The notes beneath the pieces were generated by a model. It saw only the letters and a program-made list of their open reading frames with translations. It did not search any database and was not told the DNA's origin. Position numbers and translations under genes: made by a program. 64,000 nt of DNA from Micrasema longulum (Eukaryota; Arthropoda; Insecta; Trichoptera; Brachycentridae), in the NCBI GenBank assembly GCA_022494885.1, contig JAGVSM010003627.1, positions 62,001 to 126,000 of the forward strand, written 5' to 3'. This document shows positions 24,150 through 34,594 of this stretch, in pieces. Every line of letters begins with the position of its first letter. Positions within the stretch are counted from its first letter, which is position 1.

Positions 24150-24574
24150 ATGAGGAACTTCAGCCCTACGGGAAATTAGATACAAAAAATGTTTTCTTAC
24201 GCGGGGTAAAAATTAGAGCATTAAATTGTAGCGCTAAGTTTCTTGAAAATGTACAGAAAAAATAATAACAAATATTTTGATAAAAACGCACTACTTTAAA
24301 TGACGTCACTGGTTCATGTGAATCAACCTATAATCTAAGAGCTATGGAAGATTTCCGGTCTGCTTGTCGCTTCTGGACCAATGGGAAGAACTGCATGAGA
24401 ATAAGCGGAAATGAACCTCTGACGTTACACGCGGAGTTATTTCAGAAATACAAAACTTTGAAAAATCGTAGCGCCGATAATACGATATATAAAAATTAAA
24501 AAAAAATAATTTTGACTTAGTTTAACAGTCTATTAACAATTTTTTTTTTTTTATAAACCACTGAACTTCCTCAT
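24150..24574. mobile_element. MITE family B, copy 1
   Basis: The 425-bp element has ends ATGAGGAACTTCAG and, inverted at the right, ATGAGGAAGTTCAG, flanked by TA. Inside are shared blocks such as AAATGACGTCACTGG and TCTGACGTTACACGCGGAG. A second copy lies at 43857-44306 on the opposite strand. It abuts MITE family C at 24589. Confidence 0.75.
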
Positions 24575-24588
24575 TATGCTTCACTTTA

Positions 24589-25092
24589 GTCCTTAAAATA
24601 AATCTTGATTAAAATGACAGCTGCCAAAGCAATGTGACTAGTGATGGAAAAGTACTGATCACTGACCATGTACCGATCATATCGATTTTATCAGTTTTGT
24701 CATGTAAACATGAAGCCCTGTTTCAGAAGATCTATATAAAAACGCAAAAACAAGCCTACTATAGTGAATTTTTTCATGAACAACATCCAATGAATTATTT
24801 TTTTATTCGATCGATTTACATTGATCAATTTTTCCCATCTCTAACATTTTTGCAAAATGACGTTACCTTGTAAGAACATCGTTAATAATTTGGTTTAGTT
24901 TAGTTTTAAAGCTGATTTTATATAATTATGTTGATTTATATGTCAAGGATTGTATTAAAAAAAAAATTAACATGCCAGATACGAACGATTTTTCGTGTGT
25001 CAATATAAATCACTCCTTAGACGTTACAACAAAGTCATGTCGTCACTTTTACTGACAACTATCATTCTAATCAAGCTATATATTATAAGGAC
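24589..25092. mobile_element. Mariner-type MITE, family C, copy 2
   Basis: The ends GTCCTTAAAATAAATCTTG and TCAAGCTATATATTATAAGG are inverted and flanked by TA. Internal sequence matches 38566-39065, including a GATCACTGACC-like block and TGTACCGATCAT. Opposite in orientation to the copy at 5180. Confidence 0.75.
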
Positions 25093-25277
25093 TATAACTC
25101 AATGGAGAATGCTAAGTTTTTGGTGTCAAGTAGTGTAATTGAAATACTTTTTTGCAAGATTTAGAGACGGTTTTGAATTATGATTAATGTTTAGGTAAGT
25201 ATGTTTTTATGCATATTTTAATTTATCATCAATATCTAAATCATTTTCCGTTTTTGGTGGAGATTTCTAAGTTTAAC

Positions 25278-25984
25278 AATGTTTGAGTATGTTAAAATAC
25301 TTGCAGACTGGCTGGATTTCCTCCCTAGGGAGTTATTTCAATTTATTGCAACAAATAGGAAAAACATTTTTGAGAAGGGAACATGGAAGTCTAGGCATTT
25401 ATAGGGCTTATGACTTGTCATTGGCAGGTTTAAATGGCCGCTTTACACACTGTTCACCATTCTGCCCATGTTAAAATATCCAAATTTCCTCAACTCTTCC
25501 ATCTGTTGACTTTTGTGAAGTAAAGGAGCTGAAACCTTTTTTATGCGGGTGAGATTCATCCGGCTGAATATTTTCCCTCTTTGTTGCGATAAATTTAAAT
25601 ATGAATAACTCCTTAGGGAGGAAATTCAGCCAGTCTGCAAACATTTGAACATACTTAAACATTGTTAAATTAAATACCTGGTAAAAGAAGAAGTATAAAA
25701 AATGTAAAATTGTTTTCAGGCTTTGCCTAGTAGGTGATTTGGTTCAGCCGGATGAATCTCACCCGCACTAAAAGGTTTCAGCTCCTTTGCTTCACAAAAG
25801 TCAACAGTTGGAAGAGTTGAGGAAATTTGGATGTTTAAACATGGGCAGAATGGTGAATGTTGCACAGTGTGTAAAGTGGCCACTTAAACCAGCCAATGAC
25901 AGGTCATAAGCCCTGTAAATACCTAGACTTCCATGTTCCCTTCTCAAAAATGATTTCCCTCTTTGTCGCAATAAATTTAAATAA
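25278..25984. repeat. U390 repeat cluster: one + and two inverted units
   Basis: It starts with CAATGTTTGAGTATG (+), runs to CATCCGGCTGAA near 25568, switches to an inverted segment (25569-25665) ending AAACATTG, then a further inverted unit from ACCTGGTAAAAGAAGAAG to AATAAATTTAAATA. The start and end types are the same as in the copy at 42350. Confidence 0.6.
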
Positions 25985-26148
25985 GAAGCGATATTACTAA
26001 TTATTGAACTGTAATTATATACGGATAGTTAGATAAATATCTAAGGTATGCAATTATTGAAATCTCAGATTATTTTTTTAAAATCCCATGAGAAATGTGC
26101 GGACATTTTATTAAAAATCCTTTCATAATCCCAGATTTATTTATATAC

Positions 26149-26572
26149 GTATTTGCCAATACTACAATGCAATTTGAAATAACAGTAAAAATAAAAAAAC
26201 AAGTATAAGGTAATAAAAATAAACAAGCAAGTATTTTTTAACTTATGGAATTGAATGGTCAATAATAGTTTGACGAGCAGCTACAAATAAACTTGATATT
26301 GTGGACTTATAAGATAGTAAAGAATTGGACAGAATGTCTGCAGCCGTTCCATAAGTGTTACCTAACCTATGCACTATGCAGTCTCGGTATCAATTAATTG
26401 TTTTGTTGATTGGTCAAACCAACTCTCGAATGCGGGTTTCTGATATGAAATCCCCCTCATGTTAAGGATATCAACTTGTTAGAAGATTATCACAGTTTTT
26501 TGTATGAAAGCGGCCTGGACGTTTTTAGCAAAATATAGAATTGACCTTACTGTACCCGATAAGACAAATATT
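26149..26572 (+). repeat. 425-bp duplicated repeat, copy 2, flanked by long direct repeats
   Basis: Near-identical to 22575-23010 with only a handful of differences. It is flanked by a direct repeat of about 45 bp: GACATTTTATTAAAAATCC and on, at 26101-26146 and 26579-26624. The flanks differ at one or two bases, which marks this as an insertion with an unusually long target duplication. Confidence 0.65.
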
Positions 26573-26624
26573 TTTATAGACATTTTATTAAAAATCCTTT
26601 CATAATCCCAGATTTATTTACATA

Positions 26625-26990
26625 TTGTAAAAGGAATAACCCGCTAAGCCTTTTCTTTAGAGGCTTGTCAGCAGGTAGGAAATATGATATGGAAGGAAGT
26701 TATGACAAATATATCGAAACATAGCTTTGTCTTCAAAGGTGTAAAAAAATATTCTAATCTTCCCGATGAACTAAAAACAATTAAAAATAATATTTCAATA
26801 AATTAATTTAAAGTTAATCTAAAAAAAAATTTTGAACACGTGTAAAAACAACATTGAATTTTGATTAGTATGAATGTATTATTGTTTTTGCTTTAAATAT
26901 CCTATGTTTTTATTTTTCTTTCTCATGTACTCGTATTTAAAATTACATAAAATACTATAAATAAACAACTAAAACAGTGTAAGTCACTCT
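26625..26990 (+). mobile_element. LINE C-terminal fragment and 3' UTR
   Basis: The frame HSFVFKGVKKYSNLPDELK, followed by NNISIN and FKVNLKKNFEHV, is the last segment of a CR1/Jockey-type ORF2. The 3' UTR ends in an ATAAATAAAC run near 26962. The ACCCGCTAAGCCTTTTC block at its start recurs inverted near 61075. Confidence 0.5.
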
Positions 26991-27194
26991 CCGAGCACAA
27001 GAGTTAGTTTCTTTTCTTGTAGAGTTACAGTGATAACATTTACTAGATGTGTAAAAGAAGATATGTTTAGAATTTTACAAAAACATGTACTTTTTATGAA
27101 ATTTAATAATAAAAAATATTTTAAAAAAATTATAAAACATATATCGGATTCGTAGACGGTACCGCCTGTTTCATGTACCAATAAGTAAAACATC

Positions 27195-27650
27195 GTATGT
27201 TAAAAATGCTTTTTTTCGTAGGACTTTTTCAGTATACATTACAAAATTTAAGGACATGGACTAAACAAACATCACTGTCAGATTTAAAATTTACACTAAA
27301 AATGCATTATGTAACTTGGTAGACATTATAATAATAAATATGTTCATCTCCCTTCCCCTCCTTATCCTCTCTTCAAGCATCCTTGTCCTAATCCCGCCCA
27401 ATTTACAATAACTTACTGTTCTTAAAAAAAAAGTTCTTTGATTATTAAAAAATATCATTTTTACTTGAAAATAACATTTTTATATGTATAAACTTATGTG
27501 TTTATTTAATATGTAATAGATTTTCTTTACTAACTTTGTATACTTTGTGGAAATCTGTTATTGGTTCTGAGTTTATACACTATATCTGTTTGTTTGCTAT
27601 GAATATGTATGTAGAACTGCTGGTTTCCCAAATAAAATAAAATAAAACAC
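27195..27650 (+). repeat. LINE 3' UTR fragment ending in (AAATA)n
   Basis: The TTTTTCGTAGGACTTTTTCAG and AGAACTGCTGGTTTCCCAAA blocks match 32410-32660 (CCGTAGGTCTTGTTCAG, AGAACTGTTGGTTTTCTAAA). It ends with AATAAAATAAAATAAAA, a LINE tail. Confidence 0.5.
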
Positions 27651-27737
27651 CCTGACCAGATAAAATAAGTTAAATAATACTCTAATTGCATTAAAACCAC
27701 TTAAAAGTAATCGAATTTAAGCAGCAATTCTATCAAC

Positions 27738-27945
27738 ATATTACAACAGAGATGAAGAACATTTAAGAGAAGGTACTATAGAAGTCTTGGCATCTACAGG
27801 GCTTATGACCTGTCAATGGCTGGTTTAAGTAGCCACTTTACACACTGTGTAACATTCACCATTCTGCCCATTTTTGAACATCTATATTCCTTCAATCCTT
27901 TCATCTGTTGATGTTTGTGAAGTTAAAGCACTGAAACCTTTATTA
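27738..27945 (+). repeat. U390 repeat, diverged subfamily, copy 1
   Basis: It shares CAGGGCTTATGACCTGTCAA, CACTTTACACACTGTGTAA and CATTCACCATTCTGCCCA with the main U390 copies but has subfamily changes (ATATTACAACAGAGATGAAG, GTTGATGTTTGTGAAG). These are shared with 35022-35402. Confidence 0.6.
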
Positions 27946-28386
27946 TTATATTATATATATTATTACGAAAATGACGCTATATAGTTATCCATAATAATGA
28001 CTTTCCTTTGTAGTTCATTTCTTCATGGTAGAGACGATGTAAACGTACTGCAGAACAATGCTCCCGGTTTACCATGCAATACTATAAGAGTTGCATTAAA
28101 CGAATATATTGGAATCGATATAAAATAAAGATATTGCATCTATTTTGCATCTAGTCATTAGTCTACTTCAGGTGAACTAATTTAACACGTGTGTGTCATC
28201 GATTATGGACTATGGACCCCACATTGACCATAGCAACGTCAAGCCCGACCGTGTTATTATTGGCTAAACAGTTAAAAAATTGTGAAAAATACCCTTAAAA
28301 CTGTAATTAATAATTTTCTTCTAGATTGCATTTACGAAGGAAATGACAAATATGTTCTGATTTCACGCTGTGCGGTTGGTGTTATA

Positions 28387-29102
28387 ATTAGGAATTCCAG
28401 CCCAACCCGGAATTAAATTTTAAAAATGTTTTCGTGTACACGTGAATATTTAAAAATTTTAGAGCAGGATGAAATATCTCAAAAACGCACGCAAAAATAA
28501 ATCAAAATGTTAAAAATAGTATTCATTTTAAAATCGTAAATAATGACGTCACTCCTTTTATCTACGTGTAGTATTTCCGGTTTCCACTTAAAGCCCCCCC
28601 ACCTTGTAAGGAACGTTTTGACCACAGAAAAAAAAGAGTATAACAGTAAAAACTTTTTGGCGGCGAATAATTTGATTACAATCTACGACCTGAAATCTGG
28701 CAAATAATACTTTGTTGACATTTAAACAGAGATTATGTCAACTTTCTAGGTTTTTCTAAATCGAAACGTCCGTAAAAACAACCATAACATAGAAATGAGC
28801 AAATTACGATCAACTAAATGAAGTAATCAAAGCAATATTAAATAAATTCTTGTCAGTTTTGTTATTGGCTGGAGAAATACAACTTACCGCGGTCAGTGAA
28901 AGTAAGAACGCCAACCGTTTCATGACGCCACTACTGAAAAGTGACACACTGATTACAGTCATTTGGCGCGGTATTTGATAAATGTAACTTTAAAAAATCA
29001 TATCTGTGTAAATAACGCACAATTTTTTTAAATATATTTTTGCTTAGTTAAATAGTACGCTAGTAGAAAAAAAATTAATTAGAAAACAGTGGAATTCCTC
29101 AT
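28387..29102. mobile_element. TA-flanked MITE related to family B
   Basis: The ends ATTAGGAATTCCAG (left) and GTGGAATTCCTCAT (right) are inverted and flanked by TA. The left interior resembles family B (CAGCCCAACCCGGAATTA, TGACGTCACTCC). About 716 bp, no coding capacity. Confidence 0.6.
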
Positions 29103-29589
29103 TATAAAAAATAAATCGAGGATGCTCTAACATGTTTTGTTAGAAACCTTAAAACAGCTTCCGGTAATTAACTGGAAAATATAAACCCGTACGGGTAGTT
29201 TTACTTGTTCAACGCGCCATACTTTACGACGATAGCACATGTTGCATTCTACGAACGATCGTTAAAGCGAATTTATCGTAAAATGTACCGTGAAAAGTTA
29301 CGATAACTTTATGGGAGTTGTTATGTATCATTTTTAGTTTATGATCTCACGACTCATGACCAACTTTACACTCAAATAAAACAGATGATTCAAGCGCATT
29401 AACTAATTCACGTTTCCCGGAGCTTAAGGCGGAATGCGGTGGCAGAGAAATGTGATGAATAGGTATTTTAAAAAACATTTCGTTATCCAAGTGACTTGCT
29501 CTTCAAAGAATTCAGAGTAGTGAATATTATTCAACAGTATATATTGAGAACGGTAGTAGTTACACACATAAATTTTATATATTTACCCA

Positions 29590-30200
29590 AGCGTTAACCA
29601 CAACTATAATACAAGATACTCTAATAGGGATCTGATACTAAGTGAAGGGGTCAACACTGTTGTGGCATCGATACAACACTATTACGTAGGCAAAAAGGTC
29701 CATAACCTTTTGCCAGAATCGTCGAAAGACGGGAGTGTTGTCAAGTTACGGAAGGTGTTGACCTCGCTCTTTCATGAAATTGGTCGTATGGAGTCAGAAA
29801 AGTTGATGCATGCCACGGATTGGAGATTCTTACTGGATGTCGAAAATAAAATATGAAAAATAAGGAATAATAAAAAAAATAAAATATAGATGACAACCAT
29901 GAAGTTTCGCATAAATAAATTGTCTATGTTTTTATGAATGTATGTATGTGTATGCATATGGGTGTATGTACGTGTGTGTGTATATACATGTGTATATATG
30001 TGTATGTCTGTATGCATATGTATCAAAATGTGTACGAATAAGTTTATATTTTGTTTGTCTGTGCTCTATATTAATTTGTTAACTATTATAATATATTAAA
30101 ATGTAATTGCCTAGCTTGGAACGGGGTATGTACCCTTGTTAGCTGGGCAAAGTGCACGTGGAATTGTATTTTGATAAAGAGTGTAAATAAATTTTAACAA
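29590..30200 (+). mobile_element. LINE C-terminus and 3' UTR with microsatellite
   Basis: An open frame (to 29856) reads NHNYNTRYSNRDLILSEG, then IQHYYVGKKVHNLLPES and SLFHEIGRMESEK, resembling the C-terminal end of CR1-like ORF2 proteins (YNTR...G.K..N.LP). The 3' UTR holds a (TGTATG)n microsatellite at 29930-30025 and the block GCCTAGCTTGGAACGGGG, and ends with GTGTAAATAAAT. The same 3' UTR is at 58803-59170. Confidence 0.6.
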
Positions 30201-30440
30201 AGTTTTTCTGTCACTCTCGCTATGTCTCCCCGATATTGTGCCAAAAATCGACGTTTCGCTGACCCGTTTGCCGCGCCCAAAATACTAAACCGATTTCGGT
30301 TTTTTTTTAGAGAGAGTGTTAAAAGAGTCTGGACCTTTTGTGTTTTAAAAAAATAGTTTATAGCATATTTGTATACCGTAAACCCGAAGACGGCAGATGA
30401 TATCAGACGCTTTAACCTTAGATTCATAAACTATATTTAG
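30195..30440. repeat. Unclassified interspersed repeat (family G)
   Basis: It shares TTTTCTGTCACTCTCGC, CTCCCCGATATTGTGC and the CCAAAATACTAAACCGATTT block with 41515-41680. It follows a LINE tail directly. Ends and class unknown. Confidence 0.35.
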
Positions 30441-31194
30441 GGTTCCATTTTTGAAATTGTTGTTTTTTTTGTTTTGTTTTTTTACAATAAATATAAGTGA
30501 TAAAACAGAGTGTTAAAAAAATAAAGCATAATTACATAGCAATGAAATACATATTAATAGTGAAAATAGTAAACAAAAAAATCCCACAAAGGCATGGCCT
30601 GTTCGTGAGTATACAAGAAAATGTTAATGAGTTTTTGCTCCTATAAAAGACAGTTATAATATTTTTGTGTAACACAAGAAAGAAAAAATAAAATATTCCG
30701 AAAAAAGGTTATATGGTATTTTTTTTATGGTAATTAAAAAAGAAAATAAAAAATATTTGAAAAAACACAAAAATATTCCTTATTAAAAAAGTTCATATCT
30801 TTAGTTTGAATCCAGGATAGTGCATGTTTTTTAAAAGAAAGAAAATTTTGAAAGTTTGGAATCAATGAAATATTATCAGTAAAAAAAGTAATTTAAAACT
30901 TTGTTCACTAGGTGAATTTTTATAGGCTGGCGCGTGCGCTATACATACACATACGCATTGTGTAGTATCCGTGGATAAGCCCATAGTATGACATGATTGA
31001 AAATGACTTACCTTAGATCAAATTGGTGACAATTATATTTTTTACGCTCACTCTTTTTCACTTTGTAGAATAAAATGCCATTTCTGTCAGATGTCAAGTA
31101 TATTTTTAAAATTAAAGAAATGATTGTATATGTCGTTTTGTTAAAATCTTAAGGGATCATTTTATGCCGAGGGATCATTTAGTATATATATTCT

Positions 31195-31495
31195 CGATTA
31201 TGATGGGAAGATAAAGACGTCATATCTTCACCTTGATGGTATAGTTGAAGATACATTCTCTCTAGCGATAACAAAGATATACTACCGACCCCCCCTTCAA
31301 GTTTTGGGTAGGTACATCGATATGAAACAAGGGGAAGCGTACATCACGGTACACATATCTACGCTATAAAATGACATAGCTTCAGTATGACGTCATAGTT
31401 GAAGAAAAAATTCTCCCGACCGACTACAAATATATACTATCGATATCCTCCACCATCAAGTTTTGATGTAAGTACATCGGTTTATACCGACGGGT
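31195..31495. repeat. Diverged tandem duplication, about 180-bp unit
   Basis: Two units share an ordered series of blocks: GACGTCATA, TAGTTGAAGA, CTACNNNTATACTA, a pyrimidine-rich run, TCAAGTTTTG and GTAGGTACATCG / GTAAGTACATCG. Spacing is about 180 bp. The sequence is GC-richer than the surroundings. No matching copy elsewhere in the window was noticed. Confidence 0.45.
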
Positions 31496-32239
31496 CTAGA
31501 ACCCCTAGATAAGTTTATCTACGCATTGAAAGTGACAAAAATTTTGTTCCACTGAGCCTTTTTTCTTTTAATTACGATTTATTTAAATTTTTAATCATTT
31601 TGAGGTTTTTTTAAAAGCCTATTAAAAATATGAGAGAGAAATAAGTAAATTTTGAAGTCGAATTGTATTCCGACATAACTGTCAGATTATGATAAACGAG
31701 CGGCTAGATGCAAAAATAATCTCGTTAGGTTCTGTCCTATAGTTAAAAAGTTACCACTGTAAAAAAATAATTTAGTTATAATATTTTTTCCATCTGTTTT
31801 ACTATTTTTCTGAGAGAACGTATCGAGATCGAGAGCCGGCTTTGTAGTTGCTACGTACTACCTCAGTAGATACATGCAGACGATCGTTTAAGCATATCGT
31901 TTTGGCAATGGTTAAAAGTCATATAAAAATCATGTTCAAGCAAGCATTTTTTGCTTGAATAGGGTATTATCCCGTTTTTTTTTTATTTTGCGAAAAAAAT
32001 AAAATATCAATGGTAACTGTGTATTTTTTTATGTCCACGCGTTAATTTTTCAGAGCGGTTTAAAAACGTATACTTTGAATTAGCGCCAAAACGACCATTC
32101 GGATGCCGAATGGGCTTAAGACGTCACGCGTTTCGAATCCAAATGACCGTTCAAATAAATTCATACGAATTTGTATAGCCTACGTGTTGTTTTTGTTGTA
32201 ATCGGTTGTTTTACACTGTTTTAACTAACTAACGCGCAT

Positions 32240-32410
32240 AAAATGTCTTGAGTTATAAGATGCAAGTACTGTTTAGTTCCGATGTGCACAAACAATACGG
32301 TGAGGACGCTAAATAAAGCTTTTTTGGCCATTCCTGGTACCTAATGAAAAAATTCGGAAAAATGGTTGAACGCATTTGAACGTTATGAAACGAGATGTTA
32401 AAAAAAACAA
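32240..32410 (+). pseudogene. THAP zinc finger remnant (transposase-like N-terminus)
   Basis: Translation gives IRCKYCLVPMCTNNTVRTL, then NKAFLAIPG, a stop, and SEKWLNAFERYE. The C-x4-C, aromatic/AIP and W-x-x-A spacing is that of THAP domains, the DNA-binding heads of P-element-type transposases and related proteins. In-frame stops and the missing C-terminal C-x2-H make it a remnant. Confidence 0.5.
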
Positions 32411-32660
32411 ACCACTATACTTTTTTCCGTAGGTCTTGTTCAGTACAAAATACTAAATTTAATGATGTAGACTGTAGACTATAAAAATTGACCAACAGTA
32501 GGTACTGAAATTAGCACTTATAAAGCTTGACAGGTACTACAATACTTAAATAGTTTATTCTTAGAACGTTATTGTTTATATTTGTATTATATTTCTGTAC
32601 TTATGTTACTAAGTTTAATTTGTAGAACTGTTGGTTTTCTAAATAAATAAAAAATAAAAT
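32411..32660 (+). repeat. LINE 3' UTR fragment
   Basis: It matches 27195-27650 in order (TTTTTTCCGTAGGTCTTGTT, CAGTACAAAATACTAAATTT, AGAACTGTTGGTTTTC) and ends in AAATAAATAAAAAATAAAAT. It lies directly after the THAP remnant. Confidence 0.5.
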
Positions 32661-34110
32661 AACTTAAAAATTTCTGTATGAAAACCTACCTTATTTATTT
32701 GTGAAATTTATTGCATTTACAAAATGGCAACTGACTTGAGATGCTGGACAGTCTTCACACTTGCAGGAATCTATTATTTCCTAGACTTCATCGCAAATCA
32801 ACGTCACCGAGTACGCTTTGGTTCTAACTTTATGTTCTGGGGTGACTCGATCTTTTATCATTCAAATATCACCCGTCCGTTTTACTTGAATGTAAACTAT
32901 GGCATTGTCTCCGTAATTTTCCCTAGCTTGATATATTAATAGGTAAGTAAATCACATTTAATAAAAAAAAGGCATTAACACGCACTCGATCAACAGAGAT
33001 GTTTACAAGCAATGGTACTATTTTATGGATTATGTTGTGTCAAAGTCACGTTACTTCCCCTTTGTATGAAATGTACGCGAAACAATATATTTATAGTACA
33101 TGCAAATAATACAACTATTTAAATGAATACATTCTAGAAGCAAACATTATATATTTCCTTACCTTGCGGCCTTTACATTTCTATACTCGGAACTTAAAAA
33201 GTTTGTATTGGATGAGAAAAAAATACCCATCATGATTATATCTATTTTGGGCAAGTTATCGGATTTTCTTTGTAAAAAAACCAATGTCACTCATAATGCT
33301 ATGGATGTTTATAAATGAAAACAAAAAAAAGCAAAGGAAAAGACGAAATTTAACTATAAAAAACAAATAAAAACCACAAGCCGCCCGCGTAGGAGTATCT
33401 CAGTATAGGATTTGAGTGAACGTAGAATACATATGTCACGCGTGACGTCATCAACCCGTTTGGCCAGTTACGGGCCGTTTTATTTCTATCAAACTTTAAA
33501 TAGGAAATTATAAATGAAAACATTCGTTTCAGATTTTTATAGTAAAATGCTCGCAATCGTAAAAATATTCTTTAAATACTGAATACATTTAAAATCATAT
33601 CCCCAGTTTATGAAAATACCTTATTGGGATTTATTGGAGTTTATAATCGCTTTGAAGTGGGCACTTTCTATCAAAGAAGCCCATTTAAAATATAAATGAG
33701 AACTATTTTAAATGTTAATGACGTAAGGAACGCGGACTAATTTTTAGTGGTCATTCGTGGGATTATTTCGATCATATGATGTCGATATGGCAAGTAGGTA
33801 GAACATACCGAGGTAAGATACGGATAGTACAGAAGTTAAGTATACCGTCTCGATATATACAAATGAAGATAGCGTTCATAATTGAGGCCCAAGTACTATC
33901 CTACTCGTACCTACAATATGTTCATAGACTACTTCTTTTCTCAAATTGAATAGGAAGAAATTGCCTTAAGGCTTAAGGTAATGTGCCAGCCCTTATATGT
34001 ATTAAAGTGTTGAAATAAATAAGTTGATCAGTATTACACTTCAGATTCCAGTCCAACCACAGTAAAATATTGTAGTGTTAAACCTCATAAAACAATGTTT
34101 CATACCAATC
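32661..34110. other. Intergenic DNA, no gene supported
   Basis: A 71-codon open frame (32724-32939) and a 68-codon minus frame (33350-33556) have no recognisable domains and no splice context. No element ends were found in this stretch. Confidence 0.4.
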
Positions 34111-34111
34111 T

Positions 34112-34185
34112 TGCCAGGAATTGAACCTGGAACCTCAAGCATGGAAGGTGAACGCCCCAACCACTACACTCGAGGTGGAGTATCT
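34112..34185 (-). repeat. tRNA-like SINE head, minus strand
   Basis: On the minus strand the tRNA-like sequence reads TAGTGGTTGGGGCGTTCACC, then CATGCTTGAGGTTCCAGG and box B GGTTCAATTCCTGGCAAG. It is about 70 bp and its acceptor stem does not close, so a SINE head or tRNA relic is likelier than a functional tRNA. Confidence 0.4.
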
Positions 34186-34506
34186 CGTCTAGGTTTTATT
34201 TCACACGCAGAACTGTATTATTCATCAGTTTGGACACTGAAAGAAAAAATACAGATCATTAAAATGCGTTGTTAACATAACCTCTCCTCACTGGTTAAAA
34301 GGGATCTAAAACAAATAATAATGCCCTTCGAGGCACAATTATTCAAAACAACAAGACCTTAATTAATTTTATGTAGATATTTAATCTAGGTAATTAAAAA
34401 TTCTTCATTACCGTAGCACATTTTCAGTTGTGTTTACCCGCGGCCACTGTTCTATTGAGTGATAATATTGCACTTGGCATTAATAATTTATACCCGGTGT
34501 CTATGG

Positions 34507-34594
34507 TATAAATATGACAGTAAAATAGACCACAGACAACAGTGACAGTTTTGACAAGTCGGAAGTTGGTTCCAGTTACTGAACCAAATTCAAA
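34507..34594 (+). promoter_or_regulatory. Core promoter and 5' UTR of CAP gene 1
   Basis: A TATA box TATAAATA at 34507-34514 is followed by an initiator-like ACAACAGTGA about 30 bp downstream (near 34541). The 5' UTR contains GAAGTTGGTT (34562-34571) 24 bp before the ATG. The same three-part layout stands before the second CAP exon at 59553. Confidence 0.6.

Noticed and set aside
23081..25984. Direct repeats as a CRISPR-like array or hammerhead ribozyme-bearing retrozyme
   Set aside because: Units are about 390 bp with no regular spacers, and I found no CTGANGA...GAAA hammerhead core in either strand of the unit.
29662..29856. Small 64-aa protein MASIQHYYVGKKVHNLLPES...
   Set aside because: The frame continues upstream as a LINE C-terminus and is followed by a LINE 3' UTR that is repeated at 58803.
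32724..32939. 71-codon open frame MATDLRCWTVFTLAGIYYFL...
   Set aside because: No recognisable domain, no splice context and a weak resemblance to a decayed LINE C-terminus in another frame.
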